DNA of 38,348 bases, taken from positions 1-38,348 of the IMG/VR virus record IMGVR_UViG_3300032278_000040; one strand, given 5' to 3'. Source of the stretch: a virus. The notes under the pieces were generated by a model. The model was not told where the DNA came from, searched no databases, and saw only the letters and a program-made list of their open reading frames with translations. Within the stretch, counting starts at the first letter, position 1. Each line of letters starts with the position of its first letter. Below are positions 1 to 6,838 of the stretch, in pieces. The position numbers were made by a program, and so were the translations under genes.

Positions 1-480
1 CATCCATGGCACATCCATGGGGGTAGGGGGGAGGGGGGGGAGGGGGAGGGGGGGTGGGTGGTGCCCGGGGTGGGTCGATGACAACTACCCGTCGACCGTC
101 CCGGTCGTGGTTCCTACCTACCCCCCGCAGCCCCTGAAAGGTATGAACTAATAGGCCAAAACATAGGAATGTTTATAGGCGTTTATGGCAGGCAAAGTAT
201 TCGCTATAAGTGCAGAAAAGAATGGCACATAAGATGCAGTTTCTCGGGCAGTTTTATGCCACTTATTACCCCCCCATCGTTAGGTCGTTTATGGCCTATA
301 ACAGGGGGGTAGGGGGAACCCCTCGCTCGTAGCCATATCGCCAAATAGCCCCAAATCGGCCATAAATCTACCGAAAATCGGCCCCGAATAGCCCCAGATA
401 CGGCGAAATGGGTCGAAATGCGTCGGAAATCGGCGGTTTGGGCCTCTATGGGTGGTGAAATGACGTGGTAAACTGTGTTC
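1..480. other. Non-coding, repeat-rich left region
   Basis: I see no convincing gene before position 481. The stretch holds a G-rich tract (about 20-55) and a short inverted repeat GGTCGA/TCGACC (73-78 and 92-97). The 9-mer GGGGGTAGG (19-27) faces its complement CCTACCCCC (117-125). Further right there are direct repeats: AAATCGGC at 353-360, 375-382 and 427-434, and AATAGCCCCA at 344-353 and 387-396. The part around 150-300 looks less GC-rich than the flanking genes. This could be a replication or regulatory region, or low-complexity sequence at a contig join. Nothing decides between these by eye. Confidence 0.5.
469..474 (+). promoter_or_regulatory. Leaderless-type -10 box TAAACT
   Basis: TAAACT preceded by GG lies exactly 6 nt before an ATG at 481. 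The same hexamer-to-start spacing recurs at several other genes in this window. No clear -35 box is visible. Confidence 0.5.
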
Positions 481-576
481 ATGGAGGAAACAGGCATCTA
501 CGGTGGAGCGAAGCAGGCACCCAAGGGATGTGTGGGCGTACAATGCCTAAAAAACGGCGGAGTACCCCTCCCGTGA
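481..576 (+). CDS. Small peptide, 31 residues, unknown
   Basis: An open frame begins MEETGIYGGAKQ and ends GGVPLP, with two cysteines (residues 17 and 22). It has no similarity I recognise. The main support is positional: its ATG lies 6 nt downstream of a TAAACT hexamer, the same geometry as at the FmdB, RNR and baseplate genes. The next gene starts 21 nt after its stop, so it may be a leader peptide that couples to that gene. It could also be only the 5' end of the transcript, with no peptide function. Confidence 0.35.
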   Translation: MEETGIYGGAKQAPKGCVGVQCLKNGGVPLP

Positions 577-597
577 CCGGAAGGCCTCAGACTGATC

Positions 598-2139
598 ATG
601 CAAAGTAGACTAGGTGACCAGTTCTTCGACCCATTTGGGCCTTACTCGGACATAGAGTTTGAGCACCACGGGGAGGGATGGGCGTTCGATGAGGAAGAGA
701 GCGCTCCCGTAACGCATGGCTCTATCCATGTCCCGGGCAGGAGAATCCCTGTAAGAGGTTCATGGCGGGCTCTGTCAGCCCCCAGAACATCCCCTGCGGA
801 GGGGGAGTCAGTGCCAGCGGATCGTAAGTGGGAAGACTTCAGGTTCCATGCATTGTCGGAGGTACCTGATACCGACTACACGGATATGAGCAGTCCCTTT
901 ATGACCGTAGGGGTACTGCACGGCGAGGGAGAGACCCCAGAGCGTGAACAGGGATCGTCGGTTTCAATGGGAGTTGCTGGACGGCCCGTTGGAGTCGATC
1001 TGGCAGGGATCGGGGTTGACAAGCCGGGCTACTACCCAGTAGACCCCCCGCACAGTACGGTACACACAGAGGGGTTCTGGCTAGGGGGTCGGAGAGGCAA
1101 CCTTGATCCGGGCGTCGGTGCCGTCGACCCGCCCGAACCCGGTGCCGTCCCGTATCAACATGAGGAAGACCCGGATTTCCCTGAGGGTGAGAGGATTCCA
1201 ACTAATCTGCCCTTCGACCGCCGTGGTAGTCACCAGCGCCCGGGTGGGCTGGCTGCCATAAAGAAGGTGGAACGATGGGCGCAAGATCCCGGTGGTGGGC
1301 CACAGGGTCCCGATAACCCCGAGTTTGGAACTACCACAACGGACTGGGTTAGGGAGAGAGAACTCCGACACTATCGCATGGGCAGCAGGCAACTTGCCGC
1401 TCGGAGCAAATTCGTTAACCCCATAGAGCAACTCACGTCCCCAGAAGGAGTCGCTACCCTGTCGGCATCGACCGGGAAGGGACATGATTACTTTGCTCGT
1501 GAGATGGCACGGTTCATGGAGCACCTCAGGGGAGGGGAGGACGAATACGTTGAGAGGGGCACGCACGGACAGGACTTTCCTAAGAAACGGCCTAAGAAAC
1601 GGCGAGGGGTACCTCCTGTGCCACCCGGCGGGTTCGGGGAGGACAATATGAGACCGAAACGACCCAACGTGCTTGATCCCGAGCAGCAGCCCCAGAAACC
1701 CGAGAACGAGATGGGAGAAAAGATAGATCAGGGCTTTGAAGGGGTCGTTGAGGGCCTAGCCGCAGCATTCGCTCCGAAGAAGGTTCCGGCCAAGCGGGAG
1801 CGACCGGTAGTGCCGATGAAGCACATCAAAAAGGGCACCGAGGGTATGCCATGGGAACAGGCAGGCCCGTTACCCGAGCGTGGCATGATAGAGGATGCCC
1901 CGAACCCGCTACCGGACACCGGTATACCACTATCACCTAAGCCAGAGTATGTAGACGAACGGCATCCCGTCCACGGCCAGAAGACCGGAAGAAGGGTGCT
2001 GAAGCACCCACCGGGTTACGAGAAGCCACAAGAAAGTCCCAAACCGTCGAAGAGTACGTGGGGTTCGCTAATGTCACAGGGCTCACGAAGCCATTTCAAT
2101 GACGGACACGAAGGACAGGTACCACCTAGGTCCCGCTAG
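598..2139 (+). CDS. Accessory protein of 513 residues with LGDQF-type N terminus and GTHGQ box
   Basis: I do not recognise a known family. The protein is hydrophilic and rich in Pro, Gly, Glu and Arg. It has no signal peptide or membrane segment. The N terminus (MQSRLGDQFFDPF) matches the start of the leftward gene at 3492-4304 (LGDQF, then DPF). The two can be followed further: an IPVxG...AL segment, then DFxFxALSE here against DFQAISE there, so they are likely divergent paralogues. A GTHGQ box lies at residues 321-325 and is followed by a strongly basic KKRPKKRR stretch. The C-terminal third is mostly disordered-looking Pro/Lys/Glu sequence. The ATG at 598 has only a distant GGAAGG as ribosome site, so coupling to the small frame at 481-576 is possible. 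A structural or virion-cargo role is inference from tag sharing. Confidence 0.75.
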   Translation: MQSRLGDQFFDPFGPYSDIEFEHHGEGWAFDEEESAPVTHGSIHVPGRRIPVRGSWRALSAPRTSPAEGESVPADRKWEDFRFHALSEVPDTDYTDMSSPFMTVGVLHGEGETPEREQGSSVSMGVAGRPVGVDLAGIGVDKPGYYPVDPPHSTVHTEGFWLGGRRGNLDPGVGAVDPPEPGAVPYQHEEDPDFPEGERIPTNLPFDRRGSHQRPGGLAAIKKVERWAQDPGGGPQGPDNPEFGTTTTDWVRERELRHYRMGSRQLAARSKFVNPIEQLTSPEGVATLSASTGKGHDYFAREMARFMEHLRGGEDEYVERGTHGQDFPKKRPKKRRGVPPVPPGGFGEDNMRPKRPNVLDPEQQPQKPENEMGEKIDQGFEGVVEGLAAAFAPKKVPAKRERPVVPMKHIKKGTEGMPWEQAGPLPERGMIEDAPNPLPDTGIPLSPKPEYVDERHPVHGQKTGRRVLKHPPGYEKPQESPKPSKSTWGSLMSQGSRSHFNDGHEGQVPPRSR

Positions 2140-2149
2140 TTAGACGGGA

Positions 2150-2155
2150 TATACT
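2150..2155 (+). promoter_or_regulatory. Leaderless-type -10 box TATACT
   Basis: A consensus-like TATACT hexamer lies exactly 6 nt before the ATG of the FmdB-like gene. There is no room for a ribosome binding site, so a leaderless transcript is the simplest reading. Confidence 0.6.
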
Positions 2156-2161
2156 AGGGAT

Positions 2162-2338
2162 ATGCCACTATACGAGTACCGCTGTGACTGCGGGAACGAG
2201 TTTCTCCAGCGACAGGCGATCAACGACGATCCGGTGATCTGCTCCTGTGGGAAGGAGACCAAACGGGTGTACGGGCTTGGTGGGGTTGCCTTCAAGGGTA
2301 AGGGCTTCTACTCCACAGACAAGCCTGCTATGAACTAA
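2162..2338 (+). CDS. FmdB-family zinc ribbon protein, 58 residues
   Basis: The protein starts MPLYEYRCDCGNEF, the signature of FmdB/CxxC_CxxC_SSSS zinc-ribbon proteins. Metal ligands are visible as C8-x-C10 and C27-x-C29. It ends with the family's usual phenylalanine/glycine patch (FKGKGFYSTDKPAMN). Length is typical of the shorter family members. FmdB-like proteins are putative regulators and are common in environmental phages, but their biochemical role is poorly defined. The first ligand pair is C-x-C rather than the more usual C-x2-C. The gene has its own leaderless-type promoter and converges on the leftward operon, with stop codons 6 nt apart. Family assignment is firm; function is not. 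Confidence 0.9.
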   Translation: MPLYEYRCDCGNEFLQRQAINDDPVICSCGKETKRVYGLGGVAFKGKGFYSTDKPAMN

Positions 2339-2344
2339 TCTGGG

Positions 2345-2788
2345 TTACTCATTGTGCTGCGGGTCGTTATCTATCCGTTGACCCCAGTCTTCAATATGCC
2401 TGACAGGGATTTCCATGTCAGGGTTGACCTCGTTTGCGGCAGCGATCCTGTGGTGGCCCTGCCTGACCCTCTGCATAGTGCCCAGACTGTAGTCTTCAGT
2501 CGTTAGTTTCACCGGCACTTTGACCTGACCGCTCTCCTGTATGGCATCACGTACGTAGTCGTAACCTCTGGTGTAGGATTCGTCCAACTTACGATCCCAG
2601 AACTGGTCGTCGTCCTCTAGATAGTCTCCGCCACCTTCCCATGAGGACTCACCTTCTGAGTCAATCCACTCCTCTCCCTCGGACTCAATCCACTCCCGGT
2701 CGGGCTCGTGGAAGGGCAGGTCTATCAGGTGCTTGGCAGGCATGAACATCTGTAACTGCTGAGGGTTGCAGGCGTCTGAACTACTCAT
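2345..2788 (-). CDS. ParB/sulfiredoxin-like protein, 147 residues
   Basis: The C-terminal half carries the ParB N-terminal (ParB/Srx fold) signature: GHHRIAAA at residues 111-118, followed by NPDMEIPVRHI. The N terminus reads MSSSDACNPQQLQMFMPAKHLI and is nearly the same as that of the paralogue at 3155-3499. Between them is a very acidic stretch with a short internal repeat (EWIESEGE then EWIDSEGE). The start at 2788 is chosen over an upstream in-frame ATG at 2905 because of the shared MSSSD start and the ATGAGTAG overlap with the preceding gene. ParB-fold proteins can bind DNA, hydrolyse CTP or act as nucleases. No partner ParA is visible here, so partitioning is not implied. It is the last gene of the leftward operon. 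Confidence 0.8.
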   Translation of the reverse strand: MSSSDACNPQQLQMFMPAKHLIDLPFHEPDREWIESEGEEWIDSEGESSWEGGGDYLEDDDQFWDRKLDESYTRGYDYVRDAIQESGQVKVPVKLTTEDYSLGTMQRVRQGHHRIAAANEVNPDMEIPVRHIEDWGQRIDNDPQHNE

Positions 2789-3158
2789 CGTCCCACGGTC
2801 CAAACGGTGGGGTGTTCTCACGCATACTACGAGCCATTCGATCCATGTATTCCGTGGGTGAGTATGATCGGGCGTCCTGAACCCCTCCAAGTCCAAGGCT
2901 CTCAAAGGCTCCGTAGTAATCCTCCGCTACCCCTTCGTAAGCGTTGTCTCGGTCTACTACCATGCGTTGGGTTCCACCGTTAGTGGGTTTGTCGTACTCC
3001 ACCCATGCGTGTCCAAGATTCCGGCCTTCCATCATCATGGGTACCGTTGCGTGTACTACCGATATGTTCTCACGGCCCTCTTTTTCAAAGTCCATGCAGG
3101 TACGAAACGCCGTCCGATAGCAGTCCCCGAACTGTTTTCCTAATGATGAACTACTCAT
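2781..3158 (-). CDS. Papain-like small protein, 125 residues
   Basis: The pattern GDCYRTA near the N terminus, then VVHATVP, GHAWVEYD and VVDRDN, resembles papain/transglutaminase-fold proteins found in phages. The likely catalytic residues are C13, H50 and D69. The N terminus MSSSSLGKQF matches the LGDQF-type start of the genes at 598 and 3492-4304, but here the tag runs straight into the catalytic Cys segment. It overlaps its upstream neighbour by ATGA and its downstream neighbour by ATGAGTAG, so the three are translationally coupled. The substrate is unknown. Possible roles are a processing peptidase, an amidase or a toxin-like enzyme. Fold assignment comes from motif spacing only. Confidence 0.7.
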   Translation of the reverse strand: MSSSSLGKQFGDCYRTAFRTCMDFEKEGRENISVVHATVPMMMEGRNLGHAWVEYDKPTNGGTQRMVVDRDNAYEGVAEDYYGAFESLGLGGVQDARSYSPTEYMDRMARSMRENTPPFGPWDDE

Positions 3159-3499
3159 CGGTGTACCACCGGTATTTCCCTTGTCGGGTTGATGTCCTCA
3201 GAGATAGCAATACGGTGGTGGCCCTCGTAGACGTAGGTAGGCCCAACCTCCACTGGATTGAGCACCCCTCTCTTTAGGATGGATTCTCCGATTCTCTCAT
3301 CCTGCCCTTCCACGTTCACTAGATACTGGTTCTCTTGCCGATTGTCTTCCCATTTCCACTCATTTTCTCGGTTGCGCCCTTCACGCCACAGACCATGCGG
3401 CATCGAAGTGGGGTGGCTGGTCGCTTTCATCTTTATGAGTTCCCCAGCGGGGATGAACATACGCAACTGCTGTGGGTTGAGGCGGTCTGAACTACTCAT
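3155..3499 (-). CDS. ParB/sulfiredoxin-like protein, 114 residues
   Basis: Residues 65-113 read like a compact ParB N-terminal domain: ESILKRGVLNPVEV, then VYEGHHRIAIS (GHHR at 93-96), then NPTREIPVVH. The N terminus MSSSDRLNPQQLRMFIPAGELI is closely related, even at DNA level, to that of the gene at 2345-2788. It lacks the long acidic insert of that paralogue. The start at 3499 lies within an ATGAGTAG overlap with the upstream gene. No helix-turn-helix or dimerisation domain follows, so it is a stand-alone ParB-fold domain. Role unknown. Confidence 0.8.
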   Translation of the reverse strand: MSSSDRLNPQQLRMFIPAGELIKMKATSHPTSMPHGLWREGRNRENEWKWEDNRQENQYLVNVEGQDERIGESILKRGVLNPVEVGPTYVYEGHHRIAISEDINPTREIPVVHR

Positions 3500-4304
3500 T
3501 TTGAAGCGGCAAGCCTTGCCCGGTCCTGAGGCGTTCTTCGGCAGTGTAACTTTCGATGTCCTGTAGCCACCTGTCGTGTTGCTCTATTAGGCTATGAATA
3601 CCCCCATGAATGATCGTTTGACCCGAAGTGATTCCCGCTTGTTCAAAGCGGTCAATTCGCCTGTCAATCTGACCACGGTCGGAGATGAACTCTGGGTCTA
3701 AGGTTTCATCTCTTTGAGGGTACCCCAGCCCTTGTTCAGTTTCCTCGTCGGCAAGGTGCGTTACCTCTCTCATTGCGCCCTCACGAGTCAGCCGCTGCGC
3801 CGTCAAAGGTTCATTAGGTAGGCGTTGCCCTACGGTATTCGTTCTGGAAGAGTCCCACTCATGTCCGTATCTCAACACTGGCCTAATGTTGGTTTCTATT
3901 CCTTGGTTAGTTCTACGCTGAGGATGCCACGGGTCCACATACAACTTCTCAAAGTCGAAGGTCTCGTCTTCACCGGGCCTGTCCAACTCTTCAGAGATTG
4001 CCTGAAAGTCCCACTCATGGTGGACTGGGACGCCCTCCGCCACTTGGCTTCTTTGGCTTCTAAACGGCGGGCCCTCCCCGAACTGAAATGGCCCGGATGG
4101 TCCGAGGGCTTGATGTCGCCCTATTACTGGTATGCTAACATTCGACCCGGCGAGCGGGTTGGACAACTCTATCTGTCCAAACCCTTCGTCAATCTCCCCG
4201 ACGTGTCCACCGGGACGCCATTCCGACATGGACGTGAAGTTCACGTGTCGAAAGTGCTCAAAGGGGTCGACCCCGAACTGATCTCCTAGTGATGGACTAC
4301 TCAT
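3492..4304 (-). CDS. Accessory protein of 270 residues with LGDQF-type N terminus
   Basis: It begins MSSPSLGDQFGVDPF and is a likely paralogue of the N-terminal part of the gene at 598-2139. The shared order is LGDQF, DPF, an IPVxG...AL segment, then a DFQAISE segment. The C-terminal part is charged and helix-rich in appearance, with no recognisable domain. There is no signal peptide or membrane segment. The start at 4304 is preferred over an ATG at 4406 because it restores the MSS tag and the ATGAGTAG overlap with the upstream gene. It lies inside the leftward operon with the ParB-like and papain-like genes. Confidence 0.75.
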   Translation of the reverse strand: MSSPSLGDQFGVDPFEHFRHVNFTSMSEWRPGGHVGEIDEGFGQIELSNPLAGSNVSIPVIGRHQALGPSGPFQFGEGPPFRSQRSQVAEGVPVHHEWDFQAISEELDRPGEDETFDFEKLYVDPWHPQRRTNQGIETNIRPVLRYGHEWDSSRTNTVGQRLPNEPLTAQRLTREGAMREVTHLADEETEQGLGYPQRDETLDPEFISDRGQIDRRIDRFEQAGITSGQTIIHGGIHSLIEQHDRWLQDIESYTAEERLRTGQGLPLQNE

Positions 4305-4560
4305 CTTTCGTGTAGCCTTCTCGGATGTTCCAGCCTCTGGGCTTAACCTCCCCGGGGTACTGCTTCCACGGGTTTGACATGCTGCCATCCGACCCCTTAT
4401 AGCCACCCCATAGACCTTCTCCTACAAGGTCTTCTTGGGGGGGTGCGGGTGTGTTTCCCTCTCCGCTAGCGGGTCCATAACCTTCGGACGGTGGTTTACC
4501 ACTAAGAAAGGCCCCCCACTCGCGGAATACATGCTTGAGTTGTCCACCGAATCTGTGCAT
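4297..4560 (-). CDS. Small Gly/Pro-rich protein, 87 residues, unknown
   Basis: The protein starts MHRFGGQLKHVFREWGAFLSGKPP. It continues as a low-complexity Gly/Pro/Trp sequence ending IREGYTKDE. No family is recognised. On the minus strand a TACACT hexamer (4566-4571) ends 5 nt before the ATG, so it may have its own leaderless start. It overlaps the next gene by ATGAGTAG. This coupling supports translation of the frame even though the sequence itself is uninformative. Confidence 0.6.
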   Translation of the reverse strand: MHRFGGQLKHVFREWGAFLSGKPPSEGYGPASGEGNTPAPPQEDLVGEGLWGGYKGSDGSMSNPWKQYPGEVKPRGWNIREGYTKDE

Positions 4561-4565
4561 ACTCT

Positions 4566-4571
4566 AGTGTA
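4566..4571 (-). promoter_or_regulatory. Leaderless-type -10 box TACACT (minus strand)
   Basis: Read on the minus strand, GG-TACACT is followed by 5 nt and then the ATG at 4560. This is close to the 6-nt geometry seen at other genes here. It would be an internal promoter of the leftward operon. Confidence 0.4.
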
Positions 4572-4579
4572 CCCTATTA

Positions 4580-4720
4580 TCAGGTTATCACCTGTTCACG
4601 TAGGAGACCACGCAGGTCCAGCAGCAGGTCCTGAATCTCAGTGGATGTGAACATCTCCCGTGTGGCAGTGATCTCCAAGAAGGTCTCAATCTCTGCAATG
4701 AGGTCCTGTGTATCGGTCAT
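4580..4720 (-). CDS. Small acidic helical protein, 46 residues
   Basis: The frame reads MTDTQDLIAEIETFLEITATREMFTSTEIQDLLLDLRGLLREQVIT. This is a leucine-rich, amphipathic sequence that should form one or two helices. It is the first gene of the leftward operon. On the minus strand its ATG lies 6 nt after a TACGCT hexamer. The heptad-like leucines and clean promoter placement make it a likely real gene. Small helical proteins of this kind are common in phages and often act as chaperones or protein-interaction modules, but no function can be assigned. Confidence 0.65.
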   Translation of the reverse strand: MTDTQDLIAEIETFLEITATREMFTSTEIQDLLLDLRGLLREQVIT

Positions 4721-4726
4721 GGACCA

Positions 4727-4732
4727 AGCGTA
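4727..4732 (-). promoter_or_regulatory. Leaderless-type -10 box TACGCT (minus strand)
   Basis: Read on the minus strand, GG-TACGCT lies 6 nt before the ATG at 4720. It faces the rightward TATTCT box at 4771-4776, giving a compact divergent promoter region of 64 bp. Confidence 0.5.
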
Positions 4733-4770
4733 CCACATAGATTCTCTAGAAAGAAGCACCCCATAAGTGG

Positions 4771-4776
4771 TATTCT
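4771..4776 (+). promoter_or_regulatory. -10 box TATTCT before the rightward operon
   Basis: GG-TATTCT-AG is followed by 8 nt and the ATG at 4785. There is no Shine-Dalgarno between them, so a leaderless or near-leaderless transcript is likely. Confidence 0.5.
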
Positions 4777-4784
4777 AGTACAGT

Positions 4785-5330
4785 ATGAACTCTCCAGACG
4801 ACCCCCGCTTTGGTAGCCCTCAGTGGGTAGCCACCGTTACGGACCTTGAGGAGTATAAAAAGGAGAAGGAACGGAAACGGAAGATCGCTGAGGCTGAGGC
4901 TGAGAGGGACAAACGTCCTGACGCCAAGATCATTCCCTTACATCCCCCTGTCACCGAGACCCCTGTCACCGAGATAAGCCCCGAAGACCATGAGGAGTTT
5001 GTTAAGAGTCGGATGACAGAGGAGGAGTTGAAGATTGCGGAGGATGAGGAGAAGCCCAAACCACGGAAAGTCACAAGGCAGACCCCGATTCCCCCGATTC
5101 CTCCGCCCGGTCCCAGACCACCGGCAGATCCCGATCCATCCTCACCAGACAGGTCGGGTCCTCGCCATCCCTTTTACCCTCGCACACCCTACACCCCACC
5201 GGATGGTCCAATGCGTGGGTACCCCCCGTCGTCCCCTCCCCCAGCGTCCCCTCCACTGCCGGGCCCACCACCACAGAAGTTCCTACCGACAAAGCCCCCC
5301 AAGACTCCCAAACCGCCGGGCGCAAAGTAA
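4785..5330 (+). CDS. Charged N terminus plus proline-rich tail, 181 residues
   Basis: Residues 20-100 are highly charged (KKEKERKRKIAEAEAERDKR) and likely form a helix or coiled coil. Residues 100-181 are an extended Pro-rich tail with PPIPPPGPRPP-like runs. No catalytic motif, signal peptide or membrane segment is visible. It is the first gene of a rightward operon and overlaps the next gene by TAATG. A rod-and-tail layout suits a structural or scaffold-like protein, but this is only a guess from composition. Confidence 0.7.
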   Translation: MNSPDDPRFGSPQWVATVTDLEEYKKEKERKRKIAEAEAERDKRPDAKIIPLHPPVTETPVTEISPEDHEEFVKSRMTEEELKIAEDEEKPKPRKVTRQTPIPPIPPPGPRPPADPDPSSPDRSGPRHPFYPRTPYTPPDGPMRGYPPSSPPPASPPLPGPPPQKFLPTKPPKTPKPPGAK

Positions 5331-5488
5331 TGGCAAAGTTGAGTTCATCACAGTTTGGTGGAAAGAATATAGGATACTCCCTGTCCAAAGGCTCCGCTTG
5401 GAAAGCCAGCCGTGGTCCCAAGTATACAATCAGGGCACCTAAGTCCCCTTCCATCAAGCCTGTATACAAACGATACAAGGCAAAGTGA
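5330..5488 (+). CDS. Small basic protein, 52 residues
   Basis: The frame reads MAKLSSSQFGGKNIGYSLSKG and continues with many Lys and Arg, ending VYKRYKAK. It has a net strong positive charge and no acidic residues that I can see. Its start codon overlaps the stop of the upstream gene (TAATG), which supports translation. The SSSQFGGK segment recalls the LGxQF tag of nearby genes. Composition suggests nucleic-acid binding or binding to an acidic partner. No family is recognised. Confidence 0.65.
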   Translation: MAKLSSSQFGGKNIGYSLSKGSAWKASRGPKYTIRAPKSPSIKPVYKRYKAK

Positions 5489-5492
5489 CCAT

Positions 5493-5918
5493 ATGACTGA
5501 CCAACCACACCAGCAGGGCCTTGGCGGTAGCAAGGAAGTGTCAGAGAGAATAAAGGCATTTAATCGTGGCGATCTCGTCCACGAACGTGCGGGACCTGAT
5601 CACAAACCCACCTCAGGCGACATGACCATGCAGGAGTTTGCTGACGGTTGGGGCGTAAGCCTAGAGGAAGCCAAGCGCAGGTTCACTCACTTCCGAATGA
5701 ACAACCCTAAAACAGATCGCTACTTCAAGTCTGGCACCAGTGGACAGCCCATGTCTAGGGATAGGTCTAATAGGGACCGCACTGGCGAGGCTGACAAACG
5801 CAGGGCAAGGCGTCGGGGTCCACGTACAGATAAATCTACTTCTTACGACACATACACTCGTGAAGAGTTGATGCGATATAGGGAAGAAGAAGCACAGCGT
5901 ATTCGGGACGAGAAATGA
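5493..5918 (+). CDS. Accessory protein, 141 residues, GTSGQ box
   Basis: The start at 5493 (MTDQPHQQGLGGSKEV) is chosen because it follows the previous stop by 4 nt; an upstream ATG at 5412 would overlap the 52-residue gene. Residues 48-75 (TMQEFADGWGVSLEEAKRRFTHFR) look like a small helical, possibly helix-turn-helix-like segment. The box YFKSGTSGQP (GTSGQ at 81-85) matches GTHGQ boxes in three other genes. A basic RRARRRG run follows. The HQQGLGGS start also recurs inside the gene at 12326-13078. It overlaps the next gene by ATGA. Function unknown. Confidence 0.7.
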   Translation: MTDQPHQQGLGGSKEVSERIKAFNRGDLVHERAGPDHKPTSGDMTMQEFADGWGVSLEEAKRRFTHFRMNNPKTDRYFKSGTSGQPMSRDRSNRDRTGEADKRRARRRGPRTDKSTSYDTYTREELMRYREEEAQRIRDEK

Positions 5919-6838
5919 CCATCAGAGCAGGCCGCTTCTTCAGGGCCGGTACCCACGGACAGTTTAAACCGGGATACTACCATCATCGTGACCCTAATAG
6001 TCCGGGGGATATTACTTACGCAAGTTCTGACAAAGAAGGGTTTGGGGCGGTGCTTACAGTAACGCCTGCTAGGGAAGTGACCTACGGCGGGCCCGGGTTC
6101 TATGATGATAACGACCCAAGGAACGACCCTGACTACTATGATGAGTGGAGAGACAATACAGAGCAGTGGGGCCCGGTTCCTGATGATGCGGAGGACTACG
6201 ACCCCGGGCCAACACAGGGAGAACTGTTCAAACAGGAACCCGGCTATGCGAGCACACTGGCTGGTAATATAGAAAGCCGTAGTAGGACACTGTCGCTACT
6301 TGGAATGGCCGCTCGTCACCAAGCAAGGAACTTCGGGCCTGCTCTGGCGAGCGGTTCTCTGACACCAGACTCCTTCGGTCTCCTAAAGCATATACGGAAA
6401 TCCGAAACGGGTAAGGCCAACCAGTCCGTAAGGTGGTCCGGGGGTAGTCGCAACGAGCCCGAAGGGCCCTCAGAGGAACACGGGGATATGCGCCCGACTA
6501 CACACGAGGGACGCACCATGCCAATTCACGAACACCATCTCGCTGAGGATTTCCCTAGCGCAATGATAGGGGCTATTCCCGATTCTGGTGACTACCATTG
6601 GGAAGAAGGGGACCTTTCTGAAGTTGACCGCATCTTGGCCCAACCTCAGAGGTTCGGTCTTAGGGAGTTCACTAAGGCCGAGGCGAAAGAGGGTAAGCAG
6701 TTCGTACGAGACCAGTGGACGAATATCAAGAAGAAGGGTAAGAAGAGTGCTAGGATGCCTAGGCAACTAACTAGGCAACAGAGCCTGTTTGAACGAACAG
6801 AACGAGAGAAATGGGGAGCAACCTATGACCATGTTTGA
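5915..6838 (+). CDS. Accessory protein, 307 residues, N-terminal GTHGQ box
   Basis: The N terminus is MTIRAGRFFRAGTHGQFKPGYYHH, placing the GTHGQ box at residues 12-16. The rest is hydrophilic, with an Asp/Tyr-rich segment (residues 66-105), a middle helical part and a basic C-terminal end (KKKGKKSARMPRQLTRQQ). No known domain is recognised. The RxFRAGTxGQFxPG pattern loosely recalls the R-x-x-G-R/Q-F segments found in some phage head proteases and MuF-type proteins, but this is weak. It overlaps its neighbours on both sides, so it is translationally coupled. Confidence 0.7.
   Translation: MTIRAGRFFRAGTHGQFKPGYYHHRDPNSPGDITYASSDKEGFGAVLTVTPAREVTYGGPGFYDDNDPRNDPDYYDEWRDNTEQWGPVPDDAEDYDPGPTQGELFKQEPGYASTLAGNIESRSRTLSLLGMAARHQARNFGPALASGSLTPDSFGLLKHIRKSETGKANQSVRWSGGSRNEPEGPSEEHGDMRPTTHEGRTMPIHEHHLAEDFPSAMIGAIPDSGDYHWEEGDLSEVDRILAQPQRFGLREFTKAEAKEGKQFVRDQWTNIKKKGKKSARMPRQLTRQQSLFERTEREKWGATYDHV

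Noticed and set aside
1081-1566. 161-residue open frame on the minus strand inside the 513-residue gene
   Set aside because: It is antisense to a gene with clear paralogy to another gene in the window, and has no start signal or recognisable content.
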